In this document: one piece after another, positions 52,332 to 61,616 of the stretch
How positions within the stretch are numbered: position 1 is the first letter of the stretch
How the letters are laid out: the number at the start of each line of letters is the position of its first letter
Assembly (NCBI RefSeq): GCF_003122085.1
Contig: NZ_QEXV01000003.1
Location: 561,001-625,000 of the forward strand
Length of the DNA stretch: 64,000 nt
Direction of reading: 5' to 3'
Source: Marinicauda salina
GTDB lineage: Bacteria > Pseudomonadota > Alphaproteobacteria > Caulobacterales > Maricaulaceae
Position numbers and translations under genes: made by a program
The notes under the pieces: generated by a model
What the model was told of the DNA's origin: nothing
The model's database searches: none
What the model saw: the letters and a program-made list of their open reading frames with translations, nothing else

Positions 52332-53387
52332 ATGTCCGAACTCGACGCCCAGTTCTCCGGCACCAAGGACGTCGCCGACGCCCTGAAATTCGATCAGGCC
52401 GGCCTCGAGCGCTGGATGGCGGCGAACGTCGACGGCTATGAGGGACCCCTCACCGTCTCCCAGTTCCGCGGCGGCCAGTCGAACCCGACCTACAAGCTCA
52501 CCACGCCGGGCCGCGAATACGTGCTCAGGCGCAAGCCGCCGGGCAAGCTGCTGCCGTCGGCCCACGCCGTCGACCGTGAGTTCAAGGTGATGGACGCGCT
52601 GGGAGGGGTCGATTTCCCGGTCCCGACCATGCACGGGCTGTGCGAGGACGAGAGCGTCGTCGGCACGGCCTTCTACGTCATGGACTTCGTCGAGGGCCGG
52701 ATCTTCTGGGATCCCTACCTGCCCGATCTCGACAAGGCCGAGCGCCGGGCGATCTACGACGCCTCCAACAAGACGCTCGCGGATCTCCACTCGGTCGACT
52801 ACGAGGCCATCGGGCTCGGCGATTACGGCAAGCCGGGCAACTATTTCCAGCGCCAGATCGGCCGCTGGACGAAGCAGTACAAGGCCGCCGAGACCGAGAC
52901 CATCGAGGCCATGGACCGGCTCATCGAGTGGCTGCCCGAGAACGCCCCGGAGCAGGACCGCACGTCGATCGTCCACGGCGACTATCGCCTCGACAACCTG
53001 ATCTTCCACCCGACCGAGCCCCGGGTCGTCGCGGTGCTCGACTGGGAGCTGTCCACGCTGGGCGATCCGCTGGCCGACTTCACCTACCAGCTGATGCAGT
53101 GGCGCACGCCCAAGGACATCCGCTCGGGCTTCCTCGGCGTCGATCTCGAGGCGCTGGGCATCCCGACCGAAGACGAGTACGTCGCCGCCTATTGCGAGCG
53201 CACCGGCCGCGACGGCCTCGACCAGCTCGATTTCTATTTCGCCTACAACATCTTCCGGCTCGCCGGCATCGCCCAGGGCGTCTATGCCCGCGCCATGCAG
53301 GGCAACGCCTCGAACGAGCGCGCGAAGGAGCTCGGCGCGCTGGTCCGGCCGATGGCGGACTATGCGTGGGGAATGGTGAAGGCGTAG
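52332..53387 (+). CDS. APH-family phosphotransferase (ACAD10/11 kinase-domain-like)
   Basis: A 351-residue protein with the aminoglycoside phosphotransferase/choline kinase fold. It has SQFRGGQSNPTYKLTT, YVLRRKPPGKLLPSAHAVDR with the ATP-binding Lys, the catalytic loop IVHGDYRLDNLIF and VLDWELSTLGDPLADF. This form matches the kinase domain fused to acyl-CoA dehydrogenase in eukaryotic ACAD10/ACAD11, and an acyl-CoA dehydrogenase gene lies 1 kb away at 54401. A role in hydroxy-fatty-acid breakdown by O-phosphorylation of hydroxyacyl-CoA is inferred. Confidence 0.9.
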   Translation: MSELDAQFSGTKDVADALKFDQAGLERWMAANVDGYEGPLTVSQFRGGQSNPTYKLTTPGREYVLRRKPPGKLLPSAHAVDREFKVMDALGGVDFPVPTMHGLCEDESVVGTAFYVMDFVEGRIFWDPYLPDLDKAERRAIYDASNKTLADLHSVDYEAIGLGDYGKPGNYFQRQIGRWTKQYKAAETETIEAMDRLIEWLPENAPEQDRTSIVHGDYRLDNLIFHPTEPRVVAVLDWELSTLGDPLADFTYQLMQWRTPKDIRSGFLGVDLEALGIPTEDEYVAAYCERTGRDGLDQLDFYFAYNIFRLAGIAQGVYARAMQGNASNERAKELGALVRPMADYAWGMVKA

Positions 53388-53400
53388 GCGCGCGGCCTCC

Positions 53401-53522
53401 CATCCTTCGAGGCCCGGCTGATGCCAGGCGCCTCAGGATGAGGGTGAGTCTTGTACAACAGTTCGGCCGGACGATTCCCTCATCCTGAGGTGCGAGCCGC
53501 AGGCGAGCCTCGAAGGATGCGA
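53401..53522. repeat. Family C palindromic repeat
   Basis: CATCCTTCGAGGC at the left and GCCTCGAAGGATG at the right enclose CTCAGGATGAGGG and CCCTCATCCTGAGG, giving a nested inverted repeat about 120 bp long. Just after the APH-like gene. Confidence 0.8.
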
Positions 53523-53534
53523 CGCGAGACGCCC

Positions 53535-53957
53535 CTACCCGCCCAGATGGCCGAGGAAGGGCGCGAGCAGCGCCAACCCCATCGCCGCCTCGAAGCCGAC
53601 GCTGAAGACGTTGTAGCCGGTGCGTGTGTCCCGGCCGGCGTCCAGCGCGAGCGAAACGATGCGCCCGACCGCCATGCCGAACCAGTAGAGCGACGCGGCG
53701 AAGCTCGCCCCGATCACCGAACCGGCGCCGGCCTGGAAGCTCATCGCCAGCGTGAGCAGAACGGCGGCGTGGACGAAAAGGAACCCGCCGCCATAGGAGG
53801 CGCGGAACTCCGCCCAGCCGCCCTTCCAGCGCGGATCGGGCGCGAGTCGGACGACTCCCTGGCCCCAGCGCGGCACGGCGAGGCTTGCCGCGCCCATGAC
53901 GGCGCCGATGAGCGCCGCGCCGGCGGCGATGTACCAGCTTGTCGGCCAATCCAGCAT
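53535..53957 (-). CDS. Small polytopic membrane protein, DUF4345-like
   Basis: A 140-residue membrane protein with four predicted helices (about residues 8-28, 60-77, 80-98 and 118-135). GGGFLFVHAAVLLTL and SLYWFGMAVGRIVSLALD, followed by a short polar loop and a last helix, resemble DUF4345-type proteins. I am not certain of the family. Function unknown. It stands alone between repeat-filled gaps. Confidence 0.72.
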   Translation of the reverse strand: MLDWPTSWYIAAGAALIGAVMGAASLAVPRWGQGVVRLAPDPRWKGGWAEFRASYGGGFLFVHAAVLLTLAMSFQAGAGSVIGASFAASLYWFGMAVGRIVSLALDAGRDTRTGYNVFSVGFEAAMGLALLAPFLGHLGG

Positions 53958-54077
53958 GACGGCGACTCCCGCGTTGGATTCTGAATCATCTTACGCGGGC
54001 GGCGACGGCGCGGATCAGGGGGACGGCCGTCGGTGCGTTCGAGAGGCCTGCGGCGAACTGATGACCGCCGCCTTCCT

Positions 54078-54183
54078 CCCCCACCCCGTCCCTCCCCCGC
54101 AAGCGGGGGAGGGAGATCAGGCCGAGCCCGTCATGGGCCGCAGAAGACTCCCTCCCCTTGAGGGGAGGGTCGGGGTGGGGTGA
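54078..54183. repeat. REPIN-like inverted repeat pair, family A
   Basis: Left module CCCACCCCGTCCCTCCCCC with GCGGGGGAGGGAG, right module CTCCCTCCCC/TTGA/GGGGAGGG then GGGGTGGGG, with about 33 bp between. It is followed immediately by a family B element, so the two families abut. Confidence 0.87.
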
Positions 54184-54279
54184 GTGAAATCCCGGACGCG
54201 CCGAAGGCGCGATCCGGGACCTCTCGGAGATAGCCCTCTCGAAGGCCCCGGCTCTCCCTCCGGTCGGCCGGGGTTTCAC
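54184..54279. repeat. Family B double-hairpin repeat
   Basis: GTGAAAT, hairpin CCCGGACGCGCC/GAA/GGCGCGATCCGGG, a roughly 30 bp spacer, then GGCCCCGGC... CGGCCGGGG and TTTCAC. The outer GTGAAA and TTTCAC ends are perfect inverted repeats. Best-preserved copy of the family. Confidence 0.85.
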
Positions 54280-54283
54280 GAGG

Positions 54284-54376
54284 CCCTCATCCTGAGGGCC
54301 CCGATCCCCGTCCTTCGAGACGCTCGCTTTGCTCGCTCCTCAGGATGAGGGGATCGGGGCGTCTCGAAGGACGAGG
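54284..54376. repeat. Family C palindromic repeat
   Basis: CCCTCATCCTGAGGGCCCCGA, then TCCTTCGAGACGC and GCTCCTCAGGATGAGGGGAT, then CGTCTCGAAGGAC. It completes the 443 bp gap between the membrane protein and the acyl-CoA dehydrogenase, which holds only repeats (families A, B and C in a row). Confidence 0.82.
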
Positions 54377-54400
54377 GCCGTGCGGGCAGAATATCGCCGC

Positions 54401-55618
54401 CTAACCCTCGTTCAGCCAGCGCTTGGCCTCGAGGCGGGCGATGGTGCGCTCGTGGACCTCGTCGGGCCCGTCGGCGAGCCTGAGCGTGCGGATGCCGGCA
54501 TAGGACGAAGCCAGCGGGAAGTCGTCGGAGACCCCGCCGCCGCCATGGGCCTGGATGGCGTCGTCGATGACCTGGAGCGCCATGCGCGGGGCGGCGACCT
54601 TGATCATGGCGATCTCGCCGCGCGCGGCCTTGTTGCCGACCGTGTCCATCATCCAGGCGGCCTTCAGCGTCAAAAGCCGGCTCTGCTCGATCTCGATGCG
54701 CGCCTTCGCGATGCGGTGCTCCCAGATCGAGTGCTTGATGATCGGCTTGCCGAAGGCCTCGCGGCTCATCGCCCGCTTGACCAGGAGCTCGAGCGCGCGC
54801 TCGGCTGCGCCGATGGTGCGCATGCAGTGATGAATCCGGCCCGGGCCGAGCCGGCCCTGGGCGATCTCGAAGCCGCGCCCCTCGCCGAGGATCATGTTCG
54901 CCGCCGGCACGCGGACATTATCGAGCAAGACCTCCATGTGGCCGTGGGGCGCGTCGTCATAGCCGAAGACCGGCAGGTGGCGCTCGATCTTCACGCCCTT
55001 CGCATCCGCCGGCACCAGGATCATCGACTGCTGGCGATAGGTCTCCGCGTCCGGGTCGGTCTTGCCCATCAGGATATAGACCTTGCAGCGGGGGTCGCCC
55101 GCGCCGGAGCTCCACCACTTGCGCCCGTTGATGACGTACTCGTCGCCGTCGCGGGTGATCGAGCACTCGATATTCGTCGCGTCCGACGAGGCCACGGCCG
55201 GCTCGGTCATCAGGAAGGCCGAGCGGATCTCGCCGGCGAGGAGAGGTTCGAGCCACTGCGCCTGCTGCTCGGGCGAGCCGTAGCGGGCGATCACCTCCAT
55301 GTTGCCGGTGTCGGGCGCGGCGCAGTTGAACACCTCCGAGGCCCAGGGCACGCGGCCCATCTCCTCGGCGAGCGGGGCGTAGTCGGCGTTGGACAGCCCG
55401 GCGCCGCGGTCGTCGTCGGGCAGGAAGAGGTTCCACAGCCCCTCGGCTTTCGCCTTGGCCTTGAGGTCCTCGATGATCTGCGGGACCCGCCAGCGATCCG
55501 CGCCGAAGGCGCGCATCTGCTCGTGATAGGTCTTCTCGTTGGGATAGACGTGCGCGTCCATGAAGGCGCGCACGCGCCTGAGATAGTCCTTGCACACGTC
55601 GGAATATTCGAAGTTCAC
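54401..55618 (-). CDS. Acyl-CoA dehydrogenase (ACAD10/11-like)
   Basis: FAD-dependent acyl-CoA dehydrogenase of 405 residues. [19 protein letters not shown] is the flavin-contact motif, [20 protein letters not shown] follows, and [15 protein letters not shown] near the C-terminus is typical of the ACAD10/11-like branch, in which the catalytic base is Asp rather than Glu. The start is GTG at 55618 with GGGGAGG eight bases upstream. With the APH-like gene at 52332 it forms the two halves of the eukaryotic ACAD10/11 fusion. Confidence 0.93.
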   Translation of the reverse strand: MNFEYSDVCKDYLRRVRAFMDAHVYPNEKTYHEQMRAFGADRWRVPQIIEDLKAKAKAEGLWNLFLPDDDRGAGLSNADYAPLAEEMGRVPWASEVFNCAAPDTGNMEVIARYGSPEQQAQWLEPLLAGEIRSAFLMTEPAVASSDATNIECSITRDGDEYVINGRKWWSSGAGDPRCKVYILMGKTDPDAETYRQQSMILVPADAKGVKIERHLPVFGYDDAPHGHMEVLLDNVRVPAANMILGEGRGFEIAQGRLGPGRIHHCMRTIGAAERALELLVKRAMSREAFGKPIIKHSIWEHRIAKARIEIEQSRLLTLKAAWMMDTVGNKAARGEIAMIKVAAPRMALQVIDDAIQAHGGGGVSDDFPLASSYAGIRTLRLADGPDEVHERTIARLEAKRWLNEG

Positions 55619-55695
55619 GGAAGAGCCTCCCCGGCCGAACGCGGTTCGTCGTTTCGGTTATCTTGGACGATCCCGCCGCTGATTCCACCCGCGAC

Positions 55696-56430
55696 ATGAC
55701 GTCATTTCTCATTCTGCTGAGCGTGCTCGGCACCGCGTTCCTCTCGGCCGTGTTCGGCATGGCCGGCGGGCTCATTCTCATGGGCGTGCTCGCCGCCCTG
55801 CTGCCGGTCTCCACGGCGATGGTCACGCACGGCGCGGTGCAGAGCGTGTCCAACGGCTGGCGCGCCATCCTGCTCAGGCGCTTCATCCTGTGGCGCGCGC
55901 TGGGGATCTACGCGATCGGCGCGGCGATCGCGGCGGCGGGGCTGGCGAGCGTGTCGGTCATCCTGCCGCGCGCCTGGCTGTTCATCGTGCTGGGGCTGGT
56001 TCCCGCCCTCGTCTGGCTGCCAAAGGAGCGGCTGCATCTCGACGCCCGACGGCCCGCGCATGCGGTCGCCTGCGGCTTCCTCGTGACCGGGCTCAACGTC
56101 GTCGCCGGCGTGTCGGGGCCGTTGCTCGACGTCTTCTTCCAGAACGCCGAGGCCGACCGGCGCGCGATCGTGGCGACCAAGGCGGCCACCCAGGTCGCCG
56201 CTCACGGCGTGAAGATCGCCTACTATGTCGGCCCGGCGCTGGCCGCCGGCGTCGGTCCGCCGGTGTGGTTGCTCGCGGCCGCCGCGCCGCTGGCGATCCT
56301 CGGCACGACGCTCGGATCGCGCGTCCTGCACCGGCTGAGCGACGCGGATTTCCGGAACTGGACGAAACGCATCGTGACGGCGATCGGCGCGATCTACATC
56401 ATGCGGGGCCTGATCCTGCTCGCCGGCTAG
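55696..56430 (+). CDS. TSUP family transporter (TauE/SafE-like)
   Basis: A 244-residue polytopic protein with the two-fold repeated TSUP pattern. LSAVFGMAGGLILMGVLAAL is the first glycine-rich helix and VTGLNVVAGVSGPLLDVFFQ its counterpart in the second half. Members export sulfite or sulfoacetate or move other anions; the substrate is unknown. ATG 55696 is chosen, as an upstream GTG-type start would add a hydrophilic tail overlapping the divergent promoter region. Confidence 0.87.
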   Translation: MTSFLILLSVLGTAFLSAVFGMAGGLILMGVLAALLPVSTAMVTHGAVQSVSNGWRAILLRRFILWRALGIYAIGAAIAAAGLASVSVILPRAWLFIVLGLVPALVWLPKERLHLDARRPAHAVACGFLVTGLNVVAGVSGPLLDVFFQNAEADRRAIVATKAATQVAAHGVKIAYYVGPALAAGVGPPVWLLAAAAPLAILGTTLGSRVLHRLSDADFRNWTKRIVTAIGAIYIMRGLILLAG

Positions 56431-56439
56431 GAGTTCGAC

Positions 56440-56637
56440 GTGCCCATGTACATCATCGAGTCCAGGCGTCAGGGCGGCTGCTTCGAGGGCTGCGCGGGCG
56501 TGTTCGCCTTCGCCGGCTGGCTCACCGCCGTCATCCGCGACGTCATGGCCGCGAAATGGCTGTGGCTGATCTTCGACGTGGCGCTGGCGCCGCTGGGCGC
56601 GATCCGGGGCTGGCTGATGTGGTTCGGGCTGGCCTGA
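56440..56637 (+). CDS. Small membrane-associated hypothetical protein
   Basis: A 65-residue protein with two hydrophobic stretches (about residues 18-33 and 39-62) and Cys at 14 and 18 (GGCFEGCAG). GTG at 56440 is preceded by AGGAG with six-base spacing, better than for the ATG six bases later. It follows the TSUP gene by 10 bp and may be translated with it. No family is recognised. Confidence 0.55.
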   Translation: MPMYIIESRRQGGCFEGCAGVFAFAGWLTAVIRDVMAAKWLWLIFDVALAPLGAIRGWLMWFGLA

Positions 56638-56685
56638 GCAACGTCCCGGCTTGACCGACTCGGGCCCGCCCGCGACGCTTCGGCC

Positions 56686-58521
56686 ATGAGCGCCATCCGT
56701 CGCCTGTCGCCCGAAACCGTCAACCGCATCGCCGCCGGCGAGGTCGTCGAACGCCCCGCCTCGGCGGTGAAGGAGCTCGTCGAGAACGCGCTCGACGCCG
56801 GCGCCAGCCGGCTCGACATCCGCGCCGAGGGCGGCGGGCTCGCCCGGCTCGTCGTCGAGGACGACGGCCGCGGCATGAACCGAAATGAGCTCGGCCTCGC
56901 CGTCGAGCGCCACGCCACGTCGAAACTGGCCACCGACGAGACCGGCGCAGACGATCTGCTCAACATCGCGACGATGGGCTTTCGCGGCGAGGCGCTGCCC
57001 TCGATCGGCTCGGTCGCGCGGCTGGCGATCACCACCCAGGGCGAAGAGCTGGGCGATTGCTGGTCGATCGAGGTCGAAGGCGGCGAGACCTCCGAGGTCC
57101 GGCCCGCGCCCGCGCTCGGCCGGCGGGGGACGCGCGTCGAGGTGCGCGACCTGTTCTACGCCACGCCGGCGCGGCTGAAATTCCTCAAATCCGAGCGCGC
57201 CGAGGCGACCGCGCTCGCCGACGTGGTCAAGCGCCTCGCGCTGTCGCGGCCCGATGTCGGCTTCTTCCTGACCGTCGACGGCCGGGCGCGGTTGTCGCTC
57301 GCCGCCGAGACGGCGCCGGACGAGGCCGAGGCGCGGCGGGCGCGGCTGTCGGCCCTGCTCGGCCGCGAGTTCGGCGAGAACGCGCTCGCCATCGAGACCG
57401 AGCGCGAAGGCGTGCGCGTGACCGGCTGGGCGAGCCTGCCGACATACAATCGCGGCTCGAACCAGCACCAGTTCCTGTTCGTCAACGGCCGGCCGGTGAA
57501 GGACAGGCTGCTGGTCGGCGCGGTGCGCGGCGCCTACCAGGATTTCCTCGCCCGCGACCGGCACCCTGTCGTCGCGCTCTATGTCGACCTCCCCGGCGGG
57601 CTGGTCGACGTCAACGTCCATCCGGCCAAGGCCGAGGTGCGCTTCCGCGATTCCGGGCTGGTGCGCGGGCTGATCGTCGGCGCGCTGCGTCATGCGCTGG
57701 CCGGCGCCGGCCACCGCGCCTCGACGACGGTCGCCGGCTTCGCGCTCGGCCGGGCCCGCGCCGAGGGCGCGCCGTCCGCGCCCTGGCGCGGCGGATCGGC
57801 CCCCTCGCCCGTCTACGAGCAGAGCCTGCGCCCGGAGCCGGGCGAACTGGCGCTCGCCGAGACCGCCTCGGCGCGCTACGAGGCCGGTCCGGCGCCGGCC
57901 ATGGAGAGCGCGGCCGAGACGGAGGCCGCGCCCGCGCCGGACCTGCCGCTCGGCGTGGCGCGCGCCCAGCTTCACGAGACCTATATCGTCGCCCAGACCG
58001 GAGACGGCGTGGTCATCGTCGACCAGCACGCCGCCCACGAGCGCCTCGTCTACGAGCGCATGAAGGCCCAGCTCGCCGAGGCCGGCGTCGGCCGCCAGGC
58101 CCTGCTCGTGCCCGAGATCATCGAACTCGACGAGGCCGAGGCGCGCCGGGTGCTCGACCGGGCCGCCGAGTTCGCCGAGCTCGGCCTCGTCATCGAGGCC
58201 TTCGGCCCCGGCGCGGTGGCGGTGCGCGAGACGCCGGCGCTGCTGAAGCGCCTCGACGTGCAGGGGCTGATCCGCGACCTCGCCGATGAGCTCGCCGAGT
58301 TCGACGAGGCGCTGTCGCTGAAGGAAAAGCTCGAGGAAGTCGTCTCCACCATGGCCTGCCACGGCTCGGTGCGCTCGGGCCGGCGCATGAACGCCGACGA
58401 GATGAACGCGCTCCTGCGCGAGATGGAGGCGACGCCCCATTCCGGCCAGTGCAATCACGGCCGGCCCACCTACGTCGAACTCAAGCTCGCCGATATCGAG
58501 CGCCTGTTCGGACGGCGGTGA
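56686..58521 (+). CDS. mutL: DNA mismatch repair protein MutL, endonuclease-motif type
   Basis: Coordinates mismatch repair. The 611-residue protein has the N-terminal GHKL ATPase ([45 protein letters not shown]), a Pro/Ala-rich linker (about residues 345-420) and a C-terminal dimerisation domain. This domain carries the [12 protein letters not shown] nuclease motif together with ACHGSVRSG and CNHGRPT. E. coli MutL lacks these, so this MutL probably nicks DNA itself, in keeping with alphaproteobacteria having no MutH. Confidence 0.96.
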   Translation: MSAIRRLSPETVNRIAAGEVVERPASAVKELVENALDAGASRLDIRAEGGGLARLVVEDDGRGMNRNELGLAVERHATSKLATDETGADDLLNIATMGFRGEALPSIGSVARLAITTQGEELGDCWSIEVEGGETSEVRPAPALGRRGTRVEVRDLFYATPARLKFLKSERAEATALADVVKRLALSRPDVGFFLTVDGRARLSLAAETAPDEAEARRARLSALLGREFGENALAIETEREGVRVTGWASLPTYNRGSNQHQFLFVNGRPVKDRLLVGAVRGAYQDFLARDRHPVVALYVDLPGGLVDVNVHPAKAEVRFRDSGLVRGLIVGALRHALAGAGHRASTTVAGFALGRARAEGAPSAPWRGGSAPSPVYEQSLRPEPGELALAETASARYEAGPAPAMESAAETEAAPAPDLPLGVARAQLHETYIVAQTGDGVVIVDQHAAHERLVYERMKAQLAEAGVGRQALLVPEIIELDEAEARRVLDRAAEFAELGLVIEAFGPGAVAVRETPALLKRLDVQGLIRDLADELAEFDEALSLKEKLEEVVSTMACHGSVRSGRRMNADEMNALLREMEATPHSGQCNHGRPTYVELKLADIERLFGRR

Positions 58522-58619
58522 ACGCCCAGCTGTCATTCGGTTGAACGGGTTCACCTGCTCTTAAGCATGCGCCCCTTCTTGTCAGCTCTCGGACACGGAG
58601 CCAGGAGCGCGGCCACGCA

Positions 58620-59678
58620 ATGGAATCGACGAGCAACCCAAACGCCCGGGCGCGGCTGCGCAACGGCGTGATCGCGGCCGCGGCGATCCTCGCGGTGAGC
58701 CTCGCCGTGTGGACGTTCGGCGCGGTGAACGCCGAGCGCGATCGGGCGCGCCGGCTTGAAGAGGCGATCGAGCTGTCGGCGGTCGCCAGCGTCCTGCTGC
58801 ACGATCTCGATCGCGAGCGCAGCGAGGCGGTCTATGTCACGGCCGATCCGGCGGCCGCGAAGGCCGATTTCAACGCCCGCGCCCGAAATACGGACGACGC
58901 CATCGCGACCGTCGTCGACGGGCTCGCGCCCGCCGGCGGCGCGAAGCGCCTGCTCGGGCCGCAGGATCCCGTCGCCGAGCACGCCCTGTCCGCGCTGGAG
59001 CGGCTCGACGGCCTGCGGGCGGCGGTCAACGCCCGGTCGCTGGCGCCCGACGAAACCGCGGCGCGCTACACCCGCGTCATCGACGCGCTCATCGCCGACC
59101 AGGGCGCGATGCTCGCCCGGCTCTCGCCGGAGCGCCCCGACATCGCCCACGCGCTCATCGCGCTCGCCAGGCTCGCCGACCGGGTCGGCCTGGAGCGCGG
59201 CCTTGGCTGTCTCGGATTCGCCGTCCACGGCATGCCGCCCATGCTGGAGACGCTGCTGACCTCGGCGCACGCCGAGCAGGCGCTCAACCGCTCCCGGTTC
59301 GTCGAGCATGCGCCGCCCGAGCGCGCCGCAATGCTGCGCGCCACGATCGCCCGGACCGAAACCCCCGAGCAGGCGCGCGCCCGCACGCTGCTCGCGGCCT
59401 CGGCGCGCGGCGCCGAGCTCGACGCAAGCCTGCACGGCGCCTGGTCGGGATCGATGCGCGAGCTGAGCGCGGATCTCTCCGTGCTCAAGAACGTCTATCT
59501 GCGCGAGTCGCTCGAAGGGCTCGTCATCCGCCATCGCGCCCGCGCCCGGGCGCGGCTCATTCTCGGCGGCGGCGCGACCGGCGGCGCCGTCCTTCTGCTT
59601 CTGGTGGCGATGGCCGTGTTCAGGAAGCCGAAGCCGGGCGCTGGCGGCGCATCCGCCGCATCGGAAGGCGCAGCCTAG
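58620..59678 (+). CDS. Orphan NIT-domain (nitrate/nitrite-sensor-like) membrane protein
   Basis: A 352-residue protein with a transmembrane helix at about residues 18-36, a periplasmic helical region of about 280 residues and a second helix near residues 313-333. It ends in a short basic and Ala/Gly-rich tail. AIELSAVASVLLHDLDRERS followed by FNARARNTDDAIATV looks like the start of a NIT sensor domain, usually fused to kinases or cyclases. No output domain follows. The family match is by pattern only. It overlaps the convergent rsmD stop by 4 bp. Confidence 0.68.
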   Translation: MESTSNPNARARLRNGVIAAAAILAVSLAVWTFGAVNAERDRARRLEEAIELSAVASVLLHDLDRERSEAVYVTADPAAAKADFNARARNTDDAIATVVDGLAPAGGAKRLLGPQDPVAEHALSALERLDGLRAAVNARSLAPDETAARYTRVIDALIADQGAMLARLSPERPDIAHALIALARLADRVGLERGLGCLGFAVHGMPPMLETLLTSAHAEQALNRSRFVEHAPPERAAMLRATIARTETPEQARARTLLAASARGAELDASLHGAWSGSMRELSADLSVLKNVYLRESLEGLVIRHRARARARLILGGGATGGAVLLLLVAMAVFRKPKPGAGGASAASEGAA

Positions 59679-60235
59679 CCCCGCTTCAGATAGACCACCC
59701 GCGCCGCGCCGTGGACGGCGTCGTCGAGGCGGTCCCAGCCGGGCGTCTCCGGCGCCTCGTCGGCGCCGACCTCGAACACGGCGACCGCGTCTTCGGCGAC
59801 CCAGCCGCCCTCGATCAGGCGGGCGAGCGCCTTTTCCCCCAGGCCCTTGCCGTAGGGCGGATCGAGGAAGACGAGATCGAAGGCCGGGCCGACATTGGCC
59901 GGCTTGTCGCCGAGCTGCGTCGCGTCCCGGCGATGGATGCGCGTATTCCCCCAGAGCCCGAGCGTCTCGACATTGGCGCGGATGGCGCCGCGCGCGGCCG
60001 CGTCGGTCTCGACGAACAGGCAGAATTCCGCCGCCCGGCTCATCGCCTCGAAGCCGAGCGCGCCGGAGCCGGCGAACAGGTCGATCACGCGGCGGCCCGC
60101 GACGCCCGCGCTCCAGGGCGCGTGGGCGAGCTTGTTGAAAACCGCCTCGCGCGTGCGGTCGGCCGTCGGGCGCGTCGCCCGGCCCTTCGGCGCGGCGAGC
60201 GGCCGACCCTTGAACTCACCGCCGACGATTCGCAC
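59675..60235 (-). CDS. rsmD: 16S rRNA m2G966 methyltransferase RsmD
   Basis: Methylates guanine 966 of 16S rRNA. The 186-residue protein begins MRIVGGEFKGRPL, typical of RsmD, with ATRPTADRTREAVFN, the SAM motif VIDLFAGSGALGFEAMSRAA and the catalytic LDPPYGKG. It starts with GTG at 60235, overlapping the rluB C-terminus by 20 bp in another frame, so the two are cotranscribed. Confidence 0.95.
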   Translation of the reverse strand: MRIVGGEFKGRPLAAPKGRATRPTADRTREAVFNKLAHAPWSAGVAGRRVIDLFAGSGALGFEAMSRAAEFCLFVETDAAARGAIRANVETLGLWGNTRIHRRDATQLGDKPANVGPAFDLVFLDPPYGKGLGEKALARLIEGGWVAEDAVAVFEVGADEAPETPGWDRLDDAVHGAARVVYLKRG

Positions 60236-61037
60236 CGCCCCGTCCCTTCCTACCGTCCGCCGGCGCGGCGCCGGCGGGATAGCCCTCGGCGTCGAGCCGA
60301 TAGAGCTTGCCGAGCTGGTCGCGCAGGACGGCGGTCTTGACCTCCTCGACCGCGCCGGGCTTGAGCGAGCCGAGCTGGAACGGGCCGTAGGCGGTGCGCA
60401 GGAGCCGGTTCACCGCGAGCCCGATGTGGGAGAGCACCTTGCGCACCTCGCGGTTCTTGCCTTCCTTGAGCCGCACGGTGAGCCAGACATTGGAGCCCGT
60501 CCGGCGGTCGACCTCCGCCTCGATCGGCCCGTACTTCACGCCCTCGACCGTGACGCCGTCCTTCAGCGACTCGAGCTGCTTGTCGGTGACCTCGCCCCAG
60601 GCGCGCACGCGATAGCGCCGCGTCCAGCCGGTGGCGGGCAGCTCGAGCACGCGGGCGAGCTCGCCGTCATTGGTGAGCAGCAGAAGCCCTTCCGAGTTGA
60701 GATCGAGCCGGCCCACCGAGATCACCCGGCCCATGTCGTCGGGCAGGCGATCGAACACCGTCTCGCGGCCTTGCGGGTCGGCGTGCGTCGTCACCAGCCC
60801 GGCGGGCTTGTGAAAACGCCAGACCCGCGTCGGCGGCCGCGCCCCGACCGGTTCGCCGTCGAAGCGGATATCGTCGCCGGGCCTCACCTTGAACGCCGGC
60901 GTCGTCAGCGTCTCGCCGTTCACCGAGATCCGGCCCGCCTCGATCAGGCGCTCGGCCTCGCGGCGCGAGGCGACGCCGGCGTGGGCGAGCACCTTGGCGA
61001 TGCGCTCGCCCCCGGGCTTCTCGTTCGACTCGCTCAC
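60216..61037 (-). CDS. rluB: Pseudouridine synthase, RsuA/RluB family
   Basis: Isomerises uridine in rRNA. The 273-residue protein has an N-terminal S4 RNA-binding domain (ERIAKVLAHAGVASRREAERL) and the catalytic core with VGRLDLNSEGLLLLTNDG, which carries the catalytic Asp, and LKEGKNREVRKVLSHIGLAV. The basic Gly/Arg tail is usual in alphaproteobacteria. RluB is preferred over RsuA or RluE by overall form, but the exact target is not certain. GTG start at 61037. Confidence 0.9.
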   Translation of the reverse strand: MSESNEKPGGERIAKVLAHAGVASRREAERLIEAGRISVNGETLTTPAFKVRPGDDIRFDGEPVGARPPTRVWRFHKPAGLVTTHADPQGRETVFDRLPDDMGRVISVGRLDLNSEGLLLLTNDGELARVLELPATGWTRRYRVRAWGEVTDKQLESLKDGVTVEGVKYGPIEAEVDRRTGSNVWLTVRLKEGKNREVRKVLSHIGLAVNRLLRTAYGPFQLGSLKPGAVEEVKTAVLRDQLGKLYRLDAEGYPAGAAPADGRKGRGGANRRR

Positions 61038-61076
61038 GCTTGCAGGCTCCCCGGATGCGGGCTAGGCGAAGCCGTC

Positions 61077-61544
61077 ATGACCTCGCGCGACGAAGCCCTT
61101 ATGAAGCGCGCGCTCGCCGAAGCGCAAGCCGCCGCGGCCGCCGGCGAGGCGCCGATCGGCGCGCTCGTCGTCGATCCGCAGACCGACGCGGTCGTCGCCG
61201 CCGCTCGCAACGCCCCCATCGCGGAGCACGATCCCACCGCCCACGCCGAGATCCTGGCCCTGCGCGAAGCGGCGCGGAAGCGCGGCAATTACCGGCTCAC
61301 GGGCCTCGAACTCTTCGTCACGCTCGAGCCCTGCGCGATGTGCGCCGGCGCGATCAGCCACGCCCGCATCTCCCGGCTGGTCTACGGCGCAAGCGACGAG
61401 AAGGGCGGCGCGGTCGAACACGGCCCGCGCTTCTTCGAACAGCCCACCTGCCACTGGCGCCCCGACGTGGTCTCCGGGGTGATGGCCGAAGAAAGCGCGG
61501 ATCTCCTGCGGGGCTTCTTCCGGGAACGGCGGGGGAAAGGGTGA
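61077..61544 (+). CDS. tadA: tRNA-specific adenosine deaminase TadA
   Basis: Converts the wobble adenosine 34 of tRNA-Arg(ACG) to inosine. The 155-residue deaminase has the zinc motif TAHAEILAL (His56, catalytic Glu58) and PCAMCAGAI (Cys86, Cys89), plus DEKGGAVEHGPRFFEQPTCHWRP typical of TadA. It is divergent from rluB across 39 bp; ATG 61077 is the start that gives the family-length N-terminus. Confidence 0.95.
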   Translation: MTSRDEALMKRALAEAQAAAAAGEAPIGALVVDPQTDAVVAAARNAPIAEHDPTAHAEILALREAARKRGNYRLTGLELFVTLEPCAMCAGAISHARISRLVYGASDEKGGAVEHGPRFFEQPTCHWRPDVVSGVMAEESADLLRGFFRERRGKG

Positions 61545-61564
61545 AGCGCCGCGGGGCGCCGGGT

Positions 61565-61610
61565 AATTCCCGGACGCGCCGCAGGCGCGATCCGGGACCG
61601 CCCGGCGACA
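61565..61610. repeat. Family B half element
   Basis: Only the first hairpin (TTCCCGGACGCGCCGCAGGC and GCGATCCGGGA) is present. A family A-like pair follows at 61617, suggesting disruption or nesting. Confidence 0.72.
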
Positions 61611-61616
61611 GCCCTC

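Noticed and set aside
55702-58554. Very long minus-strand open frame (950 codons) opposite the TSUP transporter and mutL
   Set aside because: It is the GC-rich shadow of well-conserved genes on the plus strand, with no domain or signal of its own.
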